Positions 13,446 through 20,644 are shown, counted from the first letter of the stretch. The stretch is DNA of 21,031 nucleotides from Candidatus Iainarchaeum sp. (GCA_013331625.1 DUGC01000030.1:13617-34647), one strand, 5' to 3'. Notes: a model not told the origin generated them from the letters alone. Made by a program: numbers and translations.

Positions 13446-13476
13446 TTTTTCTTTCTCTTACAAAGAGAAAGAAAAA
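13446..13476 (-). terminator. 14-bp perfect hairpin and T-rich tract 3' of tRNA-Arg
   Basis: TTTTTCTTTCTCTT (13446-13459) and AAGAGAAAGAAAAA (13463-13476) form a perfect 14-bp stem with a three-base loop, starting about ten bases after the 3' end of the tRNA on the minus strand. Read in that direction the transcript enters a T-rich run at once, as archaeal termination requires. Confidence 0.55.
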
Positions 13477-13485
13477 AGATGTAAG

Positions 13486-13560
13486 CGGACCCGGTGGGAT
13501 TCGAACCCACGACCTCTTCGTCCGAAGCGAAGCACTCTATCCTGCCTGAGCTACGGATCC
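13486..13560 (-). tRNA. tRNA-Arg (anticodon TCG)
   Basis: A 75-nt cloverleaf on the minus strand. Acceptor GGATCCG pairs with CGGGTCC (one G-T pair). The D arm is GCTC/GAGT; the anticodon stem CTTCG/CGAAG carries loop CTTCGGA with anticodon TCG, which reads CGA (Arg). The variable loop is AGGTC and the T arm GTGGG-TTCGAAT-CCCAC. The discriminator base is G and CCA is not encoded, so the Cca enzyme of this window would complete it. There is no intron in the anticodon loop. A homing endonuclease gene lies 23 bases upstream. Confidence 0.95.
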
Positions 13561-13584
13561 AAGTTAATAGAAGACATTTGGATC
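13556..13584. repeat. Inverted repeat across the tRNA / endonuclease junction
   Basis: GATCCAA (13556-13562) and TTGGATC (13578-13584) are perfect inverted copies separated by 15 bases. The first arm contains the first five bases of the tRNA-Arg gene; the second touches the endonuclease stop codon. Confidence 0.45.
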
Positions 13585-14306
13585 TAACAGTTATTTAAGA
13601 TTAGTCTACGCTGTAAATATGACGTATAGGGAGGGCAAAAACCATATTGCTTCCACACTTTATAGCGGGAATATTTTGATGAATTCTTGATGCCGATTTT
13701 TTGGAGCCAGTTGTCTAAGACGTTATTACCGCGCAGAGTAAGTATATACCTCGGGTGCCGGCGTTCATCAATGGGACGCGTATAATCATACTTATAGTGA
13801 AATCCGGCTCTTTCCAAGAGCTCAGCTGTGCCATCTGCAAGGGGTTTTGAACATACCCCGATTTTAATTTGAGGATAATAGTGTTTTGTCTTTTGCTTTG
13901 TTTTGTAAATATCTTTATGTTGGAAACTCAAAGCGCCATCGGTATCAAAAACGCCCCTAATGAAAGAAGAGGCAATTTTTGGATCTGCGGCCTCAGAAAT
14001 AAAAGATGGAACTCCAACGATGCAGGTTTTTTTCCCAAATGGGAAACCCAAAGAATGCATGAAGTTTATAATTTTTCTATTCCGAATAACAAAACCATAG
14101 GTGCGGCGTGCAGGAAAATACCGGGGTTCGGGCTTTACTTCAAATACCTTTTCAAATAGGCTCACAATGTGAGTGTCATAATATTCATACTCCTCAATTG
14201 CCCCACTAATATCAAGTTCATGGCGATGCCCATCATCGCGAAGATAACCATCCCCTGCATGTATGCCACAGATTTCGGCAAGCTCTGGAGAATAGGTTAT
14301 TTCCAT
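13584..14306 (-). CDS. Free-standing LAGLIDADG homing endonuclease
   Basis: A 240-residue monomeric-type homing endonuclease with two LAGLIDADG motifs: LAEICGIHAGDGYL (9-22, catalytic Asp19) and FIRGVFDTDGAL (115-126, catalytic Asp in DTDG at 121-124). The spacing of about 100 residues and a basic, Tyr-rich C-terminus (KNSSKYSRYKVWKQYGF) fit a DNA-cleaving two-domain enzyme. Both acidic residues are intact, so it may be active. It is not in an intein or a recognisable intron: its stop lies 23 bases before tRNA-Arg on the same strand, and the tRNA promoter overlaps its last codons. GAGGT precedes ATG 14306, and ATATAAAG at 14373-14380 is a possible TATA box. Such genes spread by cutting a target and being copied in. 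Confidence 0.93.
   Translation of the reverse strand: MEITYSPELAEICGIHAGDGYLRDDGHRHELDISGAIEEYEYYDTHIVSLFEKVFEVKPEPRYFPARRTYGFVIRNRKIINFMHSLGFPFGKKTCIVGVPSFISEAADPKIASSFIRGVFDTDGALSFQHKDIYKTKQKTKHYYPQIKIGVCSKPLADGTAELLERAGFHYKYDYTRPIDERRHPRYILTLRGNNVLDNWLQKIGIKNSSKYSRYKVWKQYGFCPPYTSYLQRRLILNNC
13591..13599 (-). promoter_or_regulatory. TATA box of tRNA-Arg, inside the endonuclease gene end
   Basis: CTTAAATAA on the minus strand, 31-39 bases before the tRNA 5' end, the normal place for an archaeal tRNA promoter. The same bases encode Ile-Leu-Asn-Asn near the end of the homing endonuclease. Confidence 0.55.
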
Positions 14307-14480
14307 AAACTAACCTCAATTCTCGCATGTAAATTACTTAGCCGAGAGCTCATTGCCGGTGCCAATTCCAGGCTTTATATCTACCAGACAAATAGAATAG
14401 GTATTAATTCCTGCTACCCCTAATAGTATAAAGGCAATGTCCCCGAACAGCCCAAAATCAGGAAGGGGGGCTAATCAACC

Positions 14481-14489
14481 TTTATAAAG
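14481..14489 (+). promoter_or_regulatory. TATA box of the zinc-ribbon / aEF1B operon
   Basis: TTTATAAAG, 37-45 bases before ATG 14526. Transcription from about 14511 gives a leader of about 15 bases that carries AAGGTGAG (14515-14522), the ribosome binding site. Confidence 0.65.
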
Positions 14490-14525
14490 CTAACTTAGCA
14501 AAGTATACTAGCCCAAGGTGAGCGC

Positions 14526-14678
14526 ATGAAAGTATGCATAACCACAAACAAGATTGTCACAAATGACTTTGTCGAGTTCCACTGCCCCGGCTGCAAGCAG
14601 CGCATAATAAGGAGCCTTGAAGCTAGGGCAAAGAGCCTGCCTTACAAGTGCCCTGACTGCGGCTTTAGCGGCCCTTAA
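14526..14678 (+). CDS. Small zinc-ribbon translation-associated protein (HVO_2753-like)
   Basis: A 50-residue protein starting MKVCITTNKIVTNDFVEFHC and ending LPYKCPDCGFSGP. The end CPDCGFxGP and the position directly before aEF1B are characteristic of the archaeal zinc-ribbon, RNA-binding family (COG2888, HVO_2753-like) linked to translation. The family usually has four CxxCG-type motifs and two zinc sites. Here Cys20/Cys23 and Cys42/Cys45 remain, but the first motif keeps only Cys4 and the RCxxCR motif is replaced by RSLEAR. One four-cysteine zinc site is therefore likely. AAGGTGAG supports this start. aEF1B follows after 38 bases. Confidence 0.85.
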   Translation: MKVCITTNKIVTNDFVEFHCPGCKQRIIRSLEARAKSLPYKCPDCGFSGP

Positions 14679-14716
14679 ACGTATCTGGGACTTTTTGGAA
14701 ACGGAAGGAGTTTACA

Positions 14717-14980
14717 ATGCCAGACAAGACACTATTGATTATCCGGATCAATGCCAAGGACATGGAAAAGCTCGATGAATGCGTTGATCAAATCAAAACC
14801 ATTGAAAGCGGCGAGGTCAAGGACGTGCGCCGCGAACCCATCGGATTTGGCGTTGAAATCATAAAAGCGGGAATACTAATCGGCTCAAAAGAAGAGGCCC
14901 TGCCCGAAAGGGTAGTGAATGAAATAAGGGCACTTGACAGCGTTGAAGATGCTGAAATTGTCGGCATGACACTGCTGTGA
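14717..14980 (+). CDS. ef1b: Translation elongation factor aEF1B (EF-1 beta)
   Basis: aEF1B recharges elongation factor 1-alpha by exchanging GDP for GTP. The 87-residue, single ferredoxin-like domain has the family order: TLLIIRINAKDMEKLDECVD, a REPIGFGVEIIKAGILIGSK core, and the end VVNEIRALDSVEDAEIVGMT. Length and end pattern (alternating acidic and hydrophobic residues around Val-Glu-Asp) are normal. AGGAG seven bases before ATG 14717 is its ribosome binding site. It is in operon with the zinc-ribbon protein upstream, a pairing common across archaea. Confidence 0.92.
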   Translation: MPDKTLLIIRINAKDMEKLDECVDQIKTIESGEVKDVRREPIGFGVEIIKAGILIGSKEEALPERVVNEIRALDSVEDAEIVGMTLL

Positions 14981-15043
14981 ATTTTCAGGCCTAAATTCCG
15001 GCTTTAAGGCTAAGGCTCATATGCTGCGTTGGGCTTTGGATAG

Positions 15044-15051
15044 CTTTTTAA
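15044..15051 (+). promoter_or_regulatory. TATA box of the zinc-ribbon membrane protein gene
   Basis: CTTTTTAA centred about 28 bases before ATG 15076, consistent with a leaderless mRNA. Confidence 0.5.
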
Positions 15052-15075
15052 CCTCGGGGTGCACCTTATTTTTCA

Positions 15076-15396
15076 ATGGAGAAGGAAAAATACATCCGGG
15101 TGTGCCCGATATGCAAAAGCCCCGATATCCATGTTGATTCCTCAAACGCCGTGCTTGAGAGCATAGGATCGGGCAACAACTGGTCTTGCGCAAGGTGCGG
15201 CAACTCGTTTCCCATTGTCCTTGAAGTTGCGATCGATAAGGTGAAAGAGCTCGAAGAAGAGCCGCTCAGCGATGAGCTGCGCAATAAAACGCCCCAGGAA
15301 ATGCGCGTTGGCGCAGGGACCGGAATCGGGATAGTGGAACTTATTTTCCTGCTCGTGACAATGCTGCTAATGATTGCCATACTGATATTTCGGTAA
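15076..15396 (+). CDS. Zinc-ribbon protein with a C-terminal membrane anchor
   Basis: A 106-residue protein. The zinc ribbon uses Cys10 and Cys13 (VCPICKSPDI) and Cys38 and Cys41 (WSCARCGNSF), spaced like other archaeal zinc ribbons. A charged linker (residues about 52-80) leads to one hydrophobic helix, IVELIFLLVTMLLMIAILIF, at the very end, so the zinc domain is probably cytoplasmic and tail-anchored. No named family is recognised; tail-anchored zinc ribbons are common in archaea. It has its own TATA box and no ribosome binding site. It precedes rad50 by 86 bases, but rad50 seems to have its own promoter. Confidence 0.8.
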   Translation: MEKEKYIRVCPICKSPDIHVDSSNAVLESIGSGNNWSCARCGNSFPIVLEVAIDKVKELEEEPLSDELRNKTPQEMRVGAGTGIGIVELIFLLVTMLLMIAILIFR

Positions 15397-15450
15397 TTCT
15401 TTGGCCTTGCATCTGCAAAGTCAGCTCTTGTGGAACCATACCCCCACCTG

Positions 15451-15456
15451 TTTTAA
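15451..15456 (+). promoter_or_regulatory. TATA-like element of rad50
   Basis: TTTTAA about 27-32 bases before ATG 15483, consistent with a leaderless transcript. Weak on sequence alone. Confidence 0.4.
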
Positions 15457-15482
15457 CGCTTTTCCAGCCCCATTTATTCTGA

Positions 15483-17534
15483 ATGATCAAGGCCATAACA
15501 TTAGAGAACTGGAAGAGCCATTATAGGACAAGCCTCGAGTTCTCGAAAGGAACGAATGTGATTGTGGGAAAGAGCGGAAGCGGCAAATCGAGCATCATGG
15601 ACGCGATCTCCTTTGCGCTCTACGGCACATTCCCTTCCCTTGCATCGCGCAGGGTATCCTTAGAGGAAACCATAATGGCAAAGCCCGCAAAGCAAAGCCA
15701 GAGCACAATAAAAATGGAGTTTGAGTACGGCGGGAAGAATTATTTCATTGAAAGGACCCTTCGGCGTGCAGGGATGAGCGAAGCATACTTGCGCGAAGGG
15801 GAAAAGCTCATCGCAGGGCCGAAAACAACGGATGTCACAAAAAAAGTCACGGAGCTCCTTGAAGTCTCATATGACCTTTTCAGCAGGGCGATATATTCCG
15901 AGCAGAACCAGATTGATTTTTTCCTCAAGCTCTCGCCATCGCAGCGCAAGGAAAAATTCGACGAACTCCTCGGCCTTGACAGGTACGAGAAAGTAAGGAC
16001 GAACTGCGTGACGCTGCAAAACCGCATCAGGAAGATGGACGAGGACAGGAAGGCATTTTTGGACGAGCAGAAGAAAAAAACAGGCACTCAGCAGCTTGAA
16101 GAATATGAGGCAAGGATCAGGGAAAAGGAAGCCGAAGGGACAAAACTTGCAGCAGAGATCAAAGGTTTGGAGAAGGAAATAGCGGATCGGGAGAAAAGGC
16201 TTTCTGAAGGTGAAACTTTGGAAAAAGAACTGCGGCAGCTAAAAGAGGGCGGGATAAGGCTTGCCTCAAGGGCTGAAGCCTTAAGCGAGGATGTTGCACG
16301 GGCGGAAAAAAAACTTGATGGAATCGAGATGACGAAAGTGAAGGAAGCGCTTTTGGGAAGCGAAGCGCTTTATGCATCGCTTGGCGATCAGAAAAAAGAG
16401 CTTGACATGCAGGCTGACCTGAAGGATAAGGAGATAGTGAAAGCCAAAGAGCAAAGGGCCGTTTTTTCAAACCTGCTTTCCACAAACGAAAAAATCCGCG
16501 GGAACTATAAAAGGATCGGTGGAGAATGCCCGACCTGCAAAAGGCCCCTTAGCGAGCACGAGAGGGAAAAGCTTGAAAAGGAACTCACTGAATCTGACAA
16601 TAAAATCAGGGCCTCAATCGGGGAAACTGAGGGCATATTACAAAAAATCCACTCAGAGTACGAGCAGATATGTAAAAGGGCAGAGGAAAAAGGGAAGCTG
16701 GCGCAGGAAGCGCAAAAGAAGGCAGTAGAACTCAAAACACTCACGGGGCTTGCCGGCGAGGCTGTGGAAAAGCAAAAGCAATGTAAACTCGTGCAAAAGC
16801 AGCTTGAAGAAACACGGGGCAAAATTGCCGCAATAAAATTCGACCCTGCAGGGTTTGAAAAGGAGCGCAGCGAATTTTACGCCCTGCGCGAAAGGGCCGC
16901 AAAAGCAAGGGCAGAGGCACGCGCAGCAGGCGAGCTTTTAAAGGAACTGCAGGCAGGGGTCAAGCGCATTAAGGATGCGCAGGAGCAAATAGCGCAGCTG
17001 GATGGGAAGATAAAACACAATGAAAAAACGCTCGAAAAGCTCGCAGTATTCACCTCCGCGCTCAGGGCGACGCAGGGGCAGCTGCGCGCTGAGATGATAG
17101 CAACGGTGAATGCCGCAATGGATGAAGTGTGGCAAAAAGTCTACCCTTACGCTGACATCAGCACGGTAAAGATCGCAGCGCAGGAAAACAGCTACGAGAT
17201 CATGGCCCTGCAGTCCAACAGCGAATGGGTGAGGGTTGAAGGCATTCTCTCCGGCGGGGAGAGGAGCGCTGTTGCGCTCACGCTTCGCATTGCAATCTCC
17301 CTTGTGCTCACGCAAAACCTCGGGTGGATCATACTTGATGAGCCAACGCACAACCTTGATGCAAACTCGGTAGTGGGCCTGAGCGAAACCATGGCAAGCC
17401 ACATGCCCCAATTTATCGGGCAGATATTCATAATCACCCATGACAAGCAGATGGAAAACGCCGCGAGCGGAAAGCTCTACACCCTTGAACGCGAGAAGGA
17501 AAAGGACGGGGTGACGAAAGTCGTGGGCGAATAA
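15483..17534 (+). CDS. rad50: DNA double-strand-break repair ATPase Rad50
   Basis: Rad50 works with Mre11 to hold and process DNA ends. The protein has Walker A GKSGSGKSS (29-37) near the N-terminus and SEQNQIDFFLKLSPSQRKEK (Q-loop region). Two long coiled-coil arms surround the zinc hook CPTC (Cys349, Cys352). The ABC signature LSGGERSA starts at 589 and Walker B with D-loop, WIILDEPTHNLD, spans 615-626, followed by FIITHDKQME (His switch). All catalytic parts are intact. At 683 residues it is about 200 shorter than typical archaeal Rad50; the loss is in the coiled-coil arms, each about 160 residues here. No mre11, herA or nurA gene is adjacent, unlike many archaea. Confidence 0.96.
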   Translation: MIKAITLENWKSHYRTSLEFSKGTNVIVGKSGSGKSSIMDAISFALYGTFPSLASRRVSLEETIMAKPAKQSQSTIKMEFEYGGKNYFIERTLRRAGMSEAYLREGEKLIAGPKTTDVTKKVTELLEVSYDLFSRAIYSEQNQIDFFLKLSPSQRKEKFDELLGLDRYEKVRTNCVTLQNRIRKMDEDRKAFLDEQKKKTGTQQLEEYEARIREKEAEGTKLAAEIKGLEKEIADREKRLSEGETLEKELRQLKEGGIRLASRAEALSEDVARAEKKLDGIEMTKVKEALLGSEALYASLGDQKKELDMQADLKDKEIVKAKEQRAVFSNLLSTNEKIRGNYKRIGGECPTCKRPLSEHEREKLEKELTESDNKIRASIGETEGILQKIHSEYEQICKRAEEKGKLAQEAQKKAVELKTLTGLAGEAVEKQKQCKLVQKQLEETRGKIAAIKFDPAGFEKERSEFYALRERAAKARAEARAAGELLKELQAGVKRIKDAQEQIAQLDGKIKHNEKTLEKLAVFTSALRATQGQLRAEMIATVNAAMDEVWQKVYPYADISTVKIAAQENSYEIMALQSNSEWVRVEGILSGGERSAVALTLRIAISLVLTQNLGWIILDEPTHNLDANSVVGLSETMASHMPQFIGQIFIITHDKQMENAASGKLYTLEREKEKDGVTKVVGE

Positions 17535-17744
17535 AAGGGAATTCTTTTATTGTACAAATCATTTAAGATATGCATGAAAAGAAGACAATGGAAAATCCTA
17601 TCAAGCATAATGAGGTTCCAGCGCATATACCCTGAAACACTCCCCGGAACAAAGGTTGGCCGTGTAAGGCAGGATAAAAGGGTTGAATTGACACAAATAA
17701 TTTTTCGCAATCTAATAACCGAACCCAGCATTAGACTGATAATA

Positions 17745-18032
17745 ATGAGCCAGCAGCCAGAAAAAGAAAAAGTGAAGAGAATTATGGAAATAGCGCTACG
17801 GAAAAAGAGGGGGGATAAAGGGGCTGCTGCAGAATACCTAACAGAGCTCTGGCCTACCATTCACGGCTGCGCAAAAGGGGCTCTTGACAAAAGCAAACTC
17901 GAAAAAGAAGCAAAACAAAGAGGTTTTGATTACATTGACTATGCAAGTTCGACACACCACCTTGTATGGAACCCCATTATAGACCAAATTGGAAACGTAA
18001 TATTAGGTGCCAGAAACAAATTACAAAAATAA
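17745..18032 (+). CDS. Small hypothetical protein downstream of rad50
   Basis: From ATG 17745 a 95-residue soluble protein begins MSQQPEKEKVKRIMEIALRK and continues GAAAEYLTELWPTIHGCAKG, then EAKQRGFDYIDYASSTHHLV. It has mixed charge, is helix-rich, has a Thr-His-His pair, and contains no motif I can assign. The frame is open back to 17550, but the added part is basic, low in family-like features and covers an AT-rich stretch (AAATAATTTTT near 17695-17705) that could be the promoter. The start is therefore uncertain, and the gene has weaker support than its neighbours. Confidence 0.5.
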   Translation: MSQQPEKEKVKRIMEIALRKKRGDKGAAAEYLTELWPTIHGCAKGALDKSKLEKEAKQRGFDYIDYASSTHHLVWNPIIDQIGNVILGARNKLQK

Positions 18033-18083
18033 AATAAATATCCGAAGTTTAATGACTAGTTTTTCCATAACAAAAAACAGAAA

Positions 18084-18092
18084 TTATATATA
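18084..18092 (+). promoter_or_regulatory. TATA box of the 93-residue basic protein gene
   Basis: TTATATATA centred about 26 bases before ATG 18114, nearly the ideal distance for a leaderless mRNA. Confidence 0.65.
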
Positions 18093-18113
18093 CACGGCCC
18101 ATATACTTTTAGT

Positions 18114-18395
18114 ATGCGCATGCATACAATAAGGCAAAATGGCCACGTAAAGCATTTCAGGCTGTTCGGCTTTGAGCCAAGGCCAAAAAAGAAAGGCACT
18201 GAGCGCGAAGGAAATCCCCTGTGGGCAAATAAAAAAGCACACCTGATTAAAACATGGAAAACCAACTCCCGGAAAATGAGCCGCGAGCAAAGATGCCGCT
18301 GGCTTGCTGCAGAGCAGCAGAAATTTTACCTTGGACAGTTCACTGAACTTTATAATGGCAGGCCTAAAGCCAAAGCAGCAAAAACAAAAAAATAA
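18114..18395 (+). CDS. Basic hypothetical protein, 93 residues
   Basis: Starts MRMHTIRQNGHVKHFRLFGF and ends GRPKAKAAKTKK. It is rich in Lys and Arg throughout (EPRPKKKGTEREGNPLWANK, then HLIKTWKTNSRKMSREQRCR) with scattered Trp and Phe, and has no membrane segment or known motif. A nucleic-acid-binding role is plausible but unproven. The gene is supported by a well-placed TATA box and a Lys-rich tail rather than by family likeness. It converges on the eS17 gene. Confidence 0.6.
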   Translation: MRMHTIRQNGHVKHFRLFGFEPRPKKKGTEREGNPLWANKKAHLIKTWKTNSRKMSREQRCRWLAAEQQKFYLGQFTELYNGRPKAKAAKTKK

Positions 18396-18438
18396 CCGGG
18401 AAACTGAAAATAAGAATTGAATTTTTAGAAATCGGGAT

Positions 18439-18633
18439 TCATTGCTTCTTCGCCTTGGCTTTCTTCCTTGTAAGGAAGCCTGCAACAAGGTTTCTTTGTG
18501 TCGAGCTAAGCGGCATTCCTATCGAATCCACAAACTTCTTGTTTAGTTCAAAATCAGCGCTGACCTGGTCAGGATAAGTCTGCAAGAGCACATTTGCCTT
18601 GCTCTTGATGTTTTGCGGAACCGCCTTGCCCAT
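18439..18633 (-). CDS. rps17e: Ribosomal protein eS17
   Basis: A small-subunit ribosomal protein found in archaea and eukaryotes. The 64-residue sequence follows the family pattern: NIKSKANVLLQTYPDQVSAD, FELNKKFVDSI, and the conserved end LSSTQRNLVAGFLTRKKAKA. Length matches archaeal eS17. It starts one base after the rpoK stop, and GAGGTGA inside the rpoK end is its ribosome binding site, so both are made from one mRNA. Confidence 0.93.
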   Translation of the reverse strand: MGKAVPQNIKSKANVLLQTYPDQVSADFELNKKFVDSIGMPLSSTQRNLVAGFLTRKKAKAKKQ

Positions 18634-18634
18634 C

Positions 18635-18841
18635 TTAATTCACCTCAATGCGCTCTACATGGCCATCGGGAAATTCCCTCAATACCGCAATGGGGATGAC
18701 CTTTTTTTCAAATTCCATTTTTGCAATTCCGAGCAATGTAGCCTCTTTTGGCGCCTTTATGAGCGTAGGCGCGCCAAGCGAGAGCTGGAGGGCCCTTGCA
18801 CTAATGAGCCTCGTCACTTCAAAACGGGTCAGTTTCTGCAT
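18635..18841 (-). CDS. rpoK: DNA-directed RNA polymerase subunit K
   Basis: RpoK is the archaeal counterpart of eukaryotic Rpb6 and bacterial omega and helps assemble RNA polymerase. The 68-residue protein has the diagnostic core LTRFEVTRLISARALQLSLG followed by APTLI, and ends IPIAVLREFPDGHVERIEVN. All expected conserved residues (Arg-Phe-Glu, Ala-Arg-Ala-Leu-Gln, Gly-Ala-Pro) are present. A palindromic GGGTTAAAAACC at about 18889-18901 could be a TATA box with a leader of about 25-30 bases. rps17e follows in the same operon. Confidence 0.95.
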   Translation of the reverse strand: MQKLTRFEVTRLISARALQLSLGAPTLIKAPKEATLLGIAKMEFEKKVIPIAVLREFPDGHVERIEVN

Positions 18842-19076
18842 TTAAAACACTTTAAAACTAGCAAATTCTCAAGTAATACTTCCACGAAAGGGTTAAAAAC
18901 CAGACACAAAAACCCCCCTGATAGGTGTTGATAAAATGGACAGCCTATTTGACGAATATTACCCCGTCAGTTTTCCCGAATTCTTTATCTCCCGTCAGGA
19001 ATTTTGCTCCATGACCTATCCCCACTTAACGGCCCCATTTCCTTATTTGCGCAACCAATTCCGTGCCACCCCAATA

Positions 19077-19094
19077 GGTTATAGGGGTATAACC
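19077..19094. repeat. Short inverted repeat downstream of the 500-residue gene
   Basis: GGTTAT (19077-19082) and ATAACC (19089-19094) pair perfectly around AGGGGT. It lies 19 bases past the stop of the minus-strand gene ending at 19113 and may act in termination. The rest of the 270-base gap (18842-19112) holds the rpoK promoter and no convincing gene. Confidence 0.3.
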
Positions 19095-19112
19095 AAATGC
19101 AAGCATTCCCCT

Positions 19113-20615
19113 TTAGCTGGGCTGCCGCAGGTCTACAAGGCCGCTTTCAATATTATAAAGCTCGGAAAAGCGCCTCAGAAGCGACATCGTGGAATGCGGC
19201 TCAACACACACGCTTGAAAAGGAGCGGGAAGAGCGCAAAGCGCTGTTGCTTGATGCAACAAGGCCCTCAAAGTCGCGAAGGATGCTTCCTGAAAGGCACT
19301 CAAGCGCAATTGCAGCAGGGGGGGTGAAAAACCTGCTTTTTGGATCAGTAATAAGGCGCGGAATGGAAGAGAGCGTTTTTGAAATGGACCCTGCAAGCAC
19401 CTTGCGGTAATAATGCCCGGGGTCGCTTTCAATGACTTGCGAGAAGAAGAGGCCCTTGCTTGCAACAAGCTGCATCCTTTGCTGCTCAAGTGCGCTTGTG
19501 AGGGCGGAAACCGAACCATGCAATGCATTGATGCCATTTGAAAGCGCGCTCTCACGCTTCGTGCAAAACCAGCTGAGCGAAACTTCCTGCAATATTTCAA
19601 CATCATCATGCGCCTGCAGCAAAAGCGCGTCCGCAAGCAGCACCATCTCCTCTCGCCCCCTTGAAAAGGGCCCCACCGGATAAAACCCAAAGCAATACTC
19701 GCTCCTGCGCTCCTCGCGCGAACCCTTATCAGCATGGCAGACATGGAATTTTTCAGCCCATACCCTTGAAAACGAATTGAAGTAAAAACCCTCGCGCAAA
19801 AACCTCACCTTAACAAGGCTTGAAGTGAGGACGTTAGCGTCTGAAATCGAGGACGGTGAGCAGCATGGGCAATTAACTGTCTCGGGGCTGATATTGTTGT
19901 AGGGCCGCGCTGACATGAGCGAAACGATTGCCGAAAGGTCAATTTGCGATTTGCCATGCAGATTTTGCACACTGCCGCTTTCAGGCAGCGGCCCTACAGG
20001 GACAGGAATGCCTGCTGCAAAATATGCGTTTTCCAAAAATATCTCCTCGAGCCCCTTGCCCTCCTCCCTTCCCACAAGCGGGATTTTTGCAAGGCGAGAG
20101 TACGCAACCTTGGAGGCCATCTCCATTGCAAGCGCCCTGTTGCTTTGCAGAAGGTCTGAAACGGTTTTCCCAAGCGGCTCGGAGAGGAATTCAAGCCGCA
20201 CATCAGGAAAAGAAAAAGAGCCAAGGGGCCTTGGCTGCCCGCCGTCAAAATCAAAGGAATCAAAATAATTCCAGCCCTTTTCAATCAGGAACTGCCGCTC
20301 GGGCTCAATTAGCGTGTAATATGTGCCAAAGCACACAGCAAGCATATTACTTAGCCTTTTGAGGTCGGAAAAGGTCGCGGCATATACGGTGGCAATATTT
20401 GACGAAAAATCCGTTTTGAAGCGCTGGCCATTGCACCCCCTCACAACTTCAAAAAATCTCTCCTGCGCAATGCTGCCCGGGGGGAAGTGCATTTTCGGAA
20501 AGAAGGAATAGCGCAAGGAGGATTTATGCGCAGGGCCCGAAAATTCCACAACGACCTGCCTTTTTGGTTCGCAGTACCTTACGCTGGACAAAAACACTGG
20601 CGTGCTTGGGGGCAT
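19113..20615 (-). CDS. Conserved-looking 500-residue archaeal protein of unknown function
   Basis: A soluble 500-residue protein that I cannot name. Blocks that look conserved include ATVYAATFSDLKRLSNML (75-92), LIEPERQFLIEKGWNYFDSF (102-121), FLENAYFAAGIPVPVG (193-208), a Cys cluster NCPCCSP (248-254; Cys249, 251, 252) and FYPVGPFSRGREEMVLLADA (311-330). More Cys at 293, 308 and 351 could complete a metal site. No Walker, nuclease or helix-turn-helix motif is evident, and no membrane segment. The frame is open back to 20732, but TTTATATA at 20637-20644 lies about 26 bases before ATG 20615, fixing a leaderless start there. It is upstream of rpoK on the same strand but separated by 270 bases. 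Confidence 0.8.
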   Translation of the reverse strand: MPPSTPVFLSSVRYCEPKRQVVVEFSGPAHKSSLRYSFFPKMHFPPGSIAQERFFEVVRGCNGQRFKTDFSSNIATVYAATFSDLKRLSNMLAVCFGTYYTLIEPERQFLIEKGWNYFDSFDFDGGQPRPLGSFSFPDVRLEFLSEPLGKTVSDLLQSNRALAMEMASKVAYSRLAKIPLVGREEGKGLEEIFLENAYFAAGIPVPVGPLPESGSVQNLHGKSQIDLSAIVSLMSARPYNNISPETVNCPCCSPSSISDANVLTSSLVKVRFLREGFYFNSFSRVWAEKFHVCHADKGSREERRSEYCFGFYPVGPFSRGREEMVLLADALLLQAHDDVEILQEVSLSWFCTKRESALSNGINALHGSVSALTSALEQQRMQLVASKGLFFSQVIESDPGHYYRKVLAGSISKTLSSIPRLITDPKSRFFTPPAAIALECLSGSILRDFEGLVASSNSALRSSRSFSSVCVEPHSTMSLLRRFSELYNIESGLVDLRQPS

Positions 20616-20636
20616 AAAGAAACCCTGTTTCGGGCG

Positions 20637-20644
20637 TATATAAA
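20637..20644 (-). promoter_or_regulatory. TATA box fixing the start of the 500-residue protein
   Basis: TTTATATA on the minus strand, preceded by an AT-poor stretch, centred about 26 bases before ATG 20615. It rules out the upstream in-frame codon at 20732. Confidence 0.65.

Noticed and set aside
17550..17744. N-terminal extension of the gene ending at 18032
   Set aside because: The extra 65 codons give a basic, featureless sequence and include a likely promoter; ATG 17745 is preferred but not proven.
18936..19217. 93-codon plus-strand frame with an AGGTGTTGAT before its ATG
   Set aside because: Its last 105 bases are antisense to the 500-residue gene and the protein looks random; the upstream motif alone is not enough.
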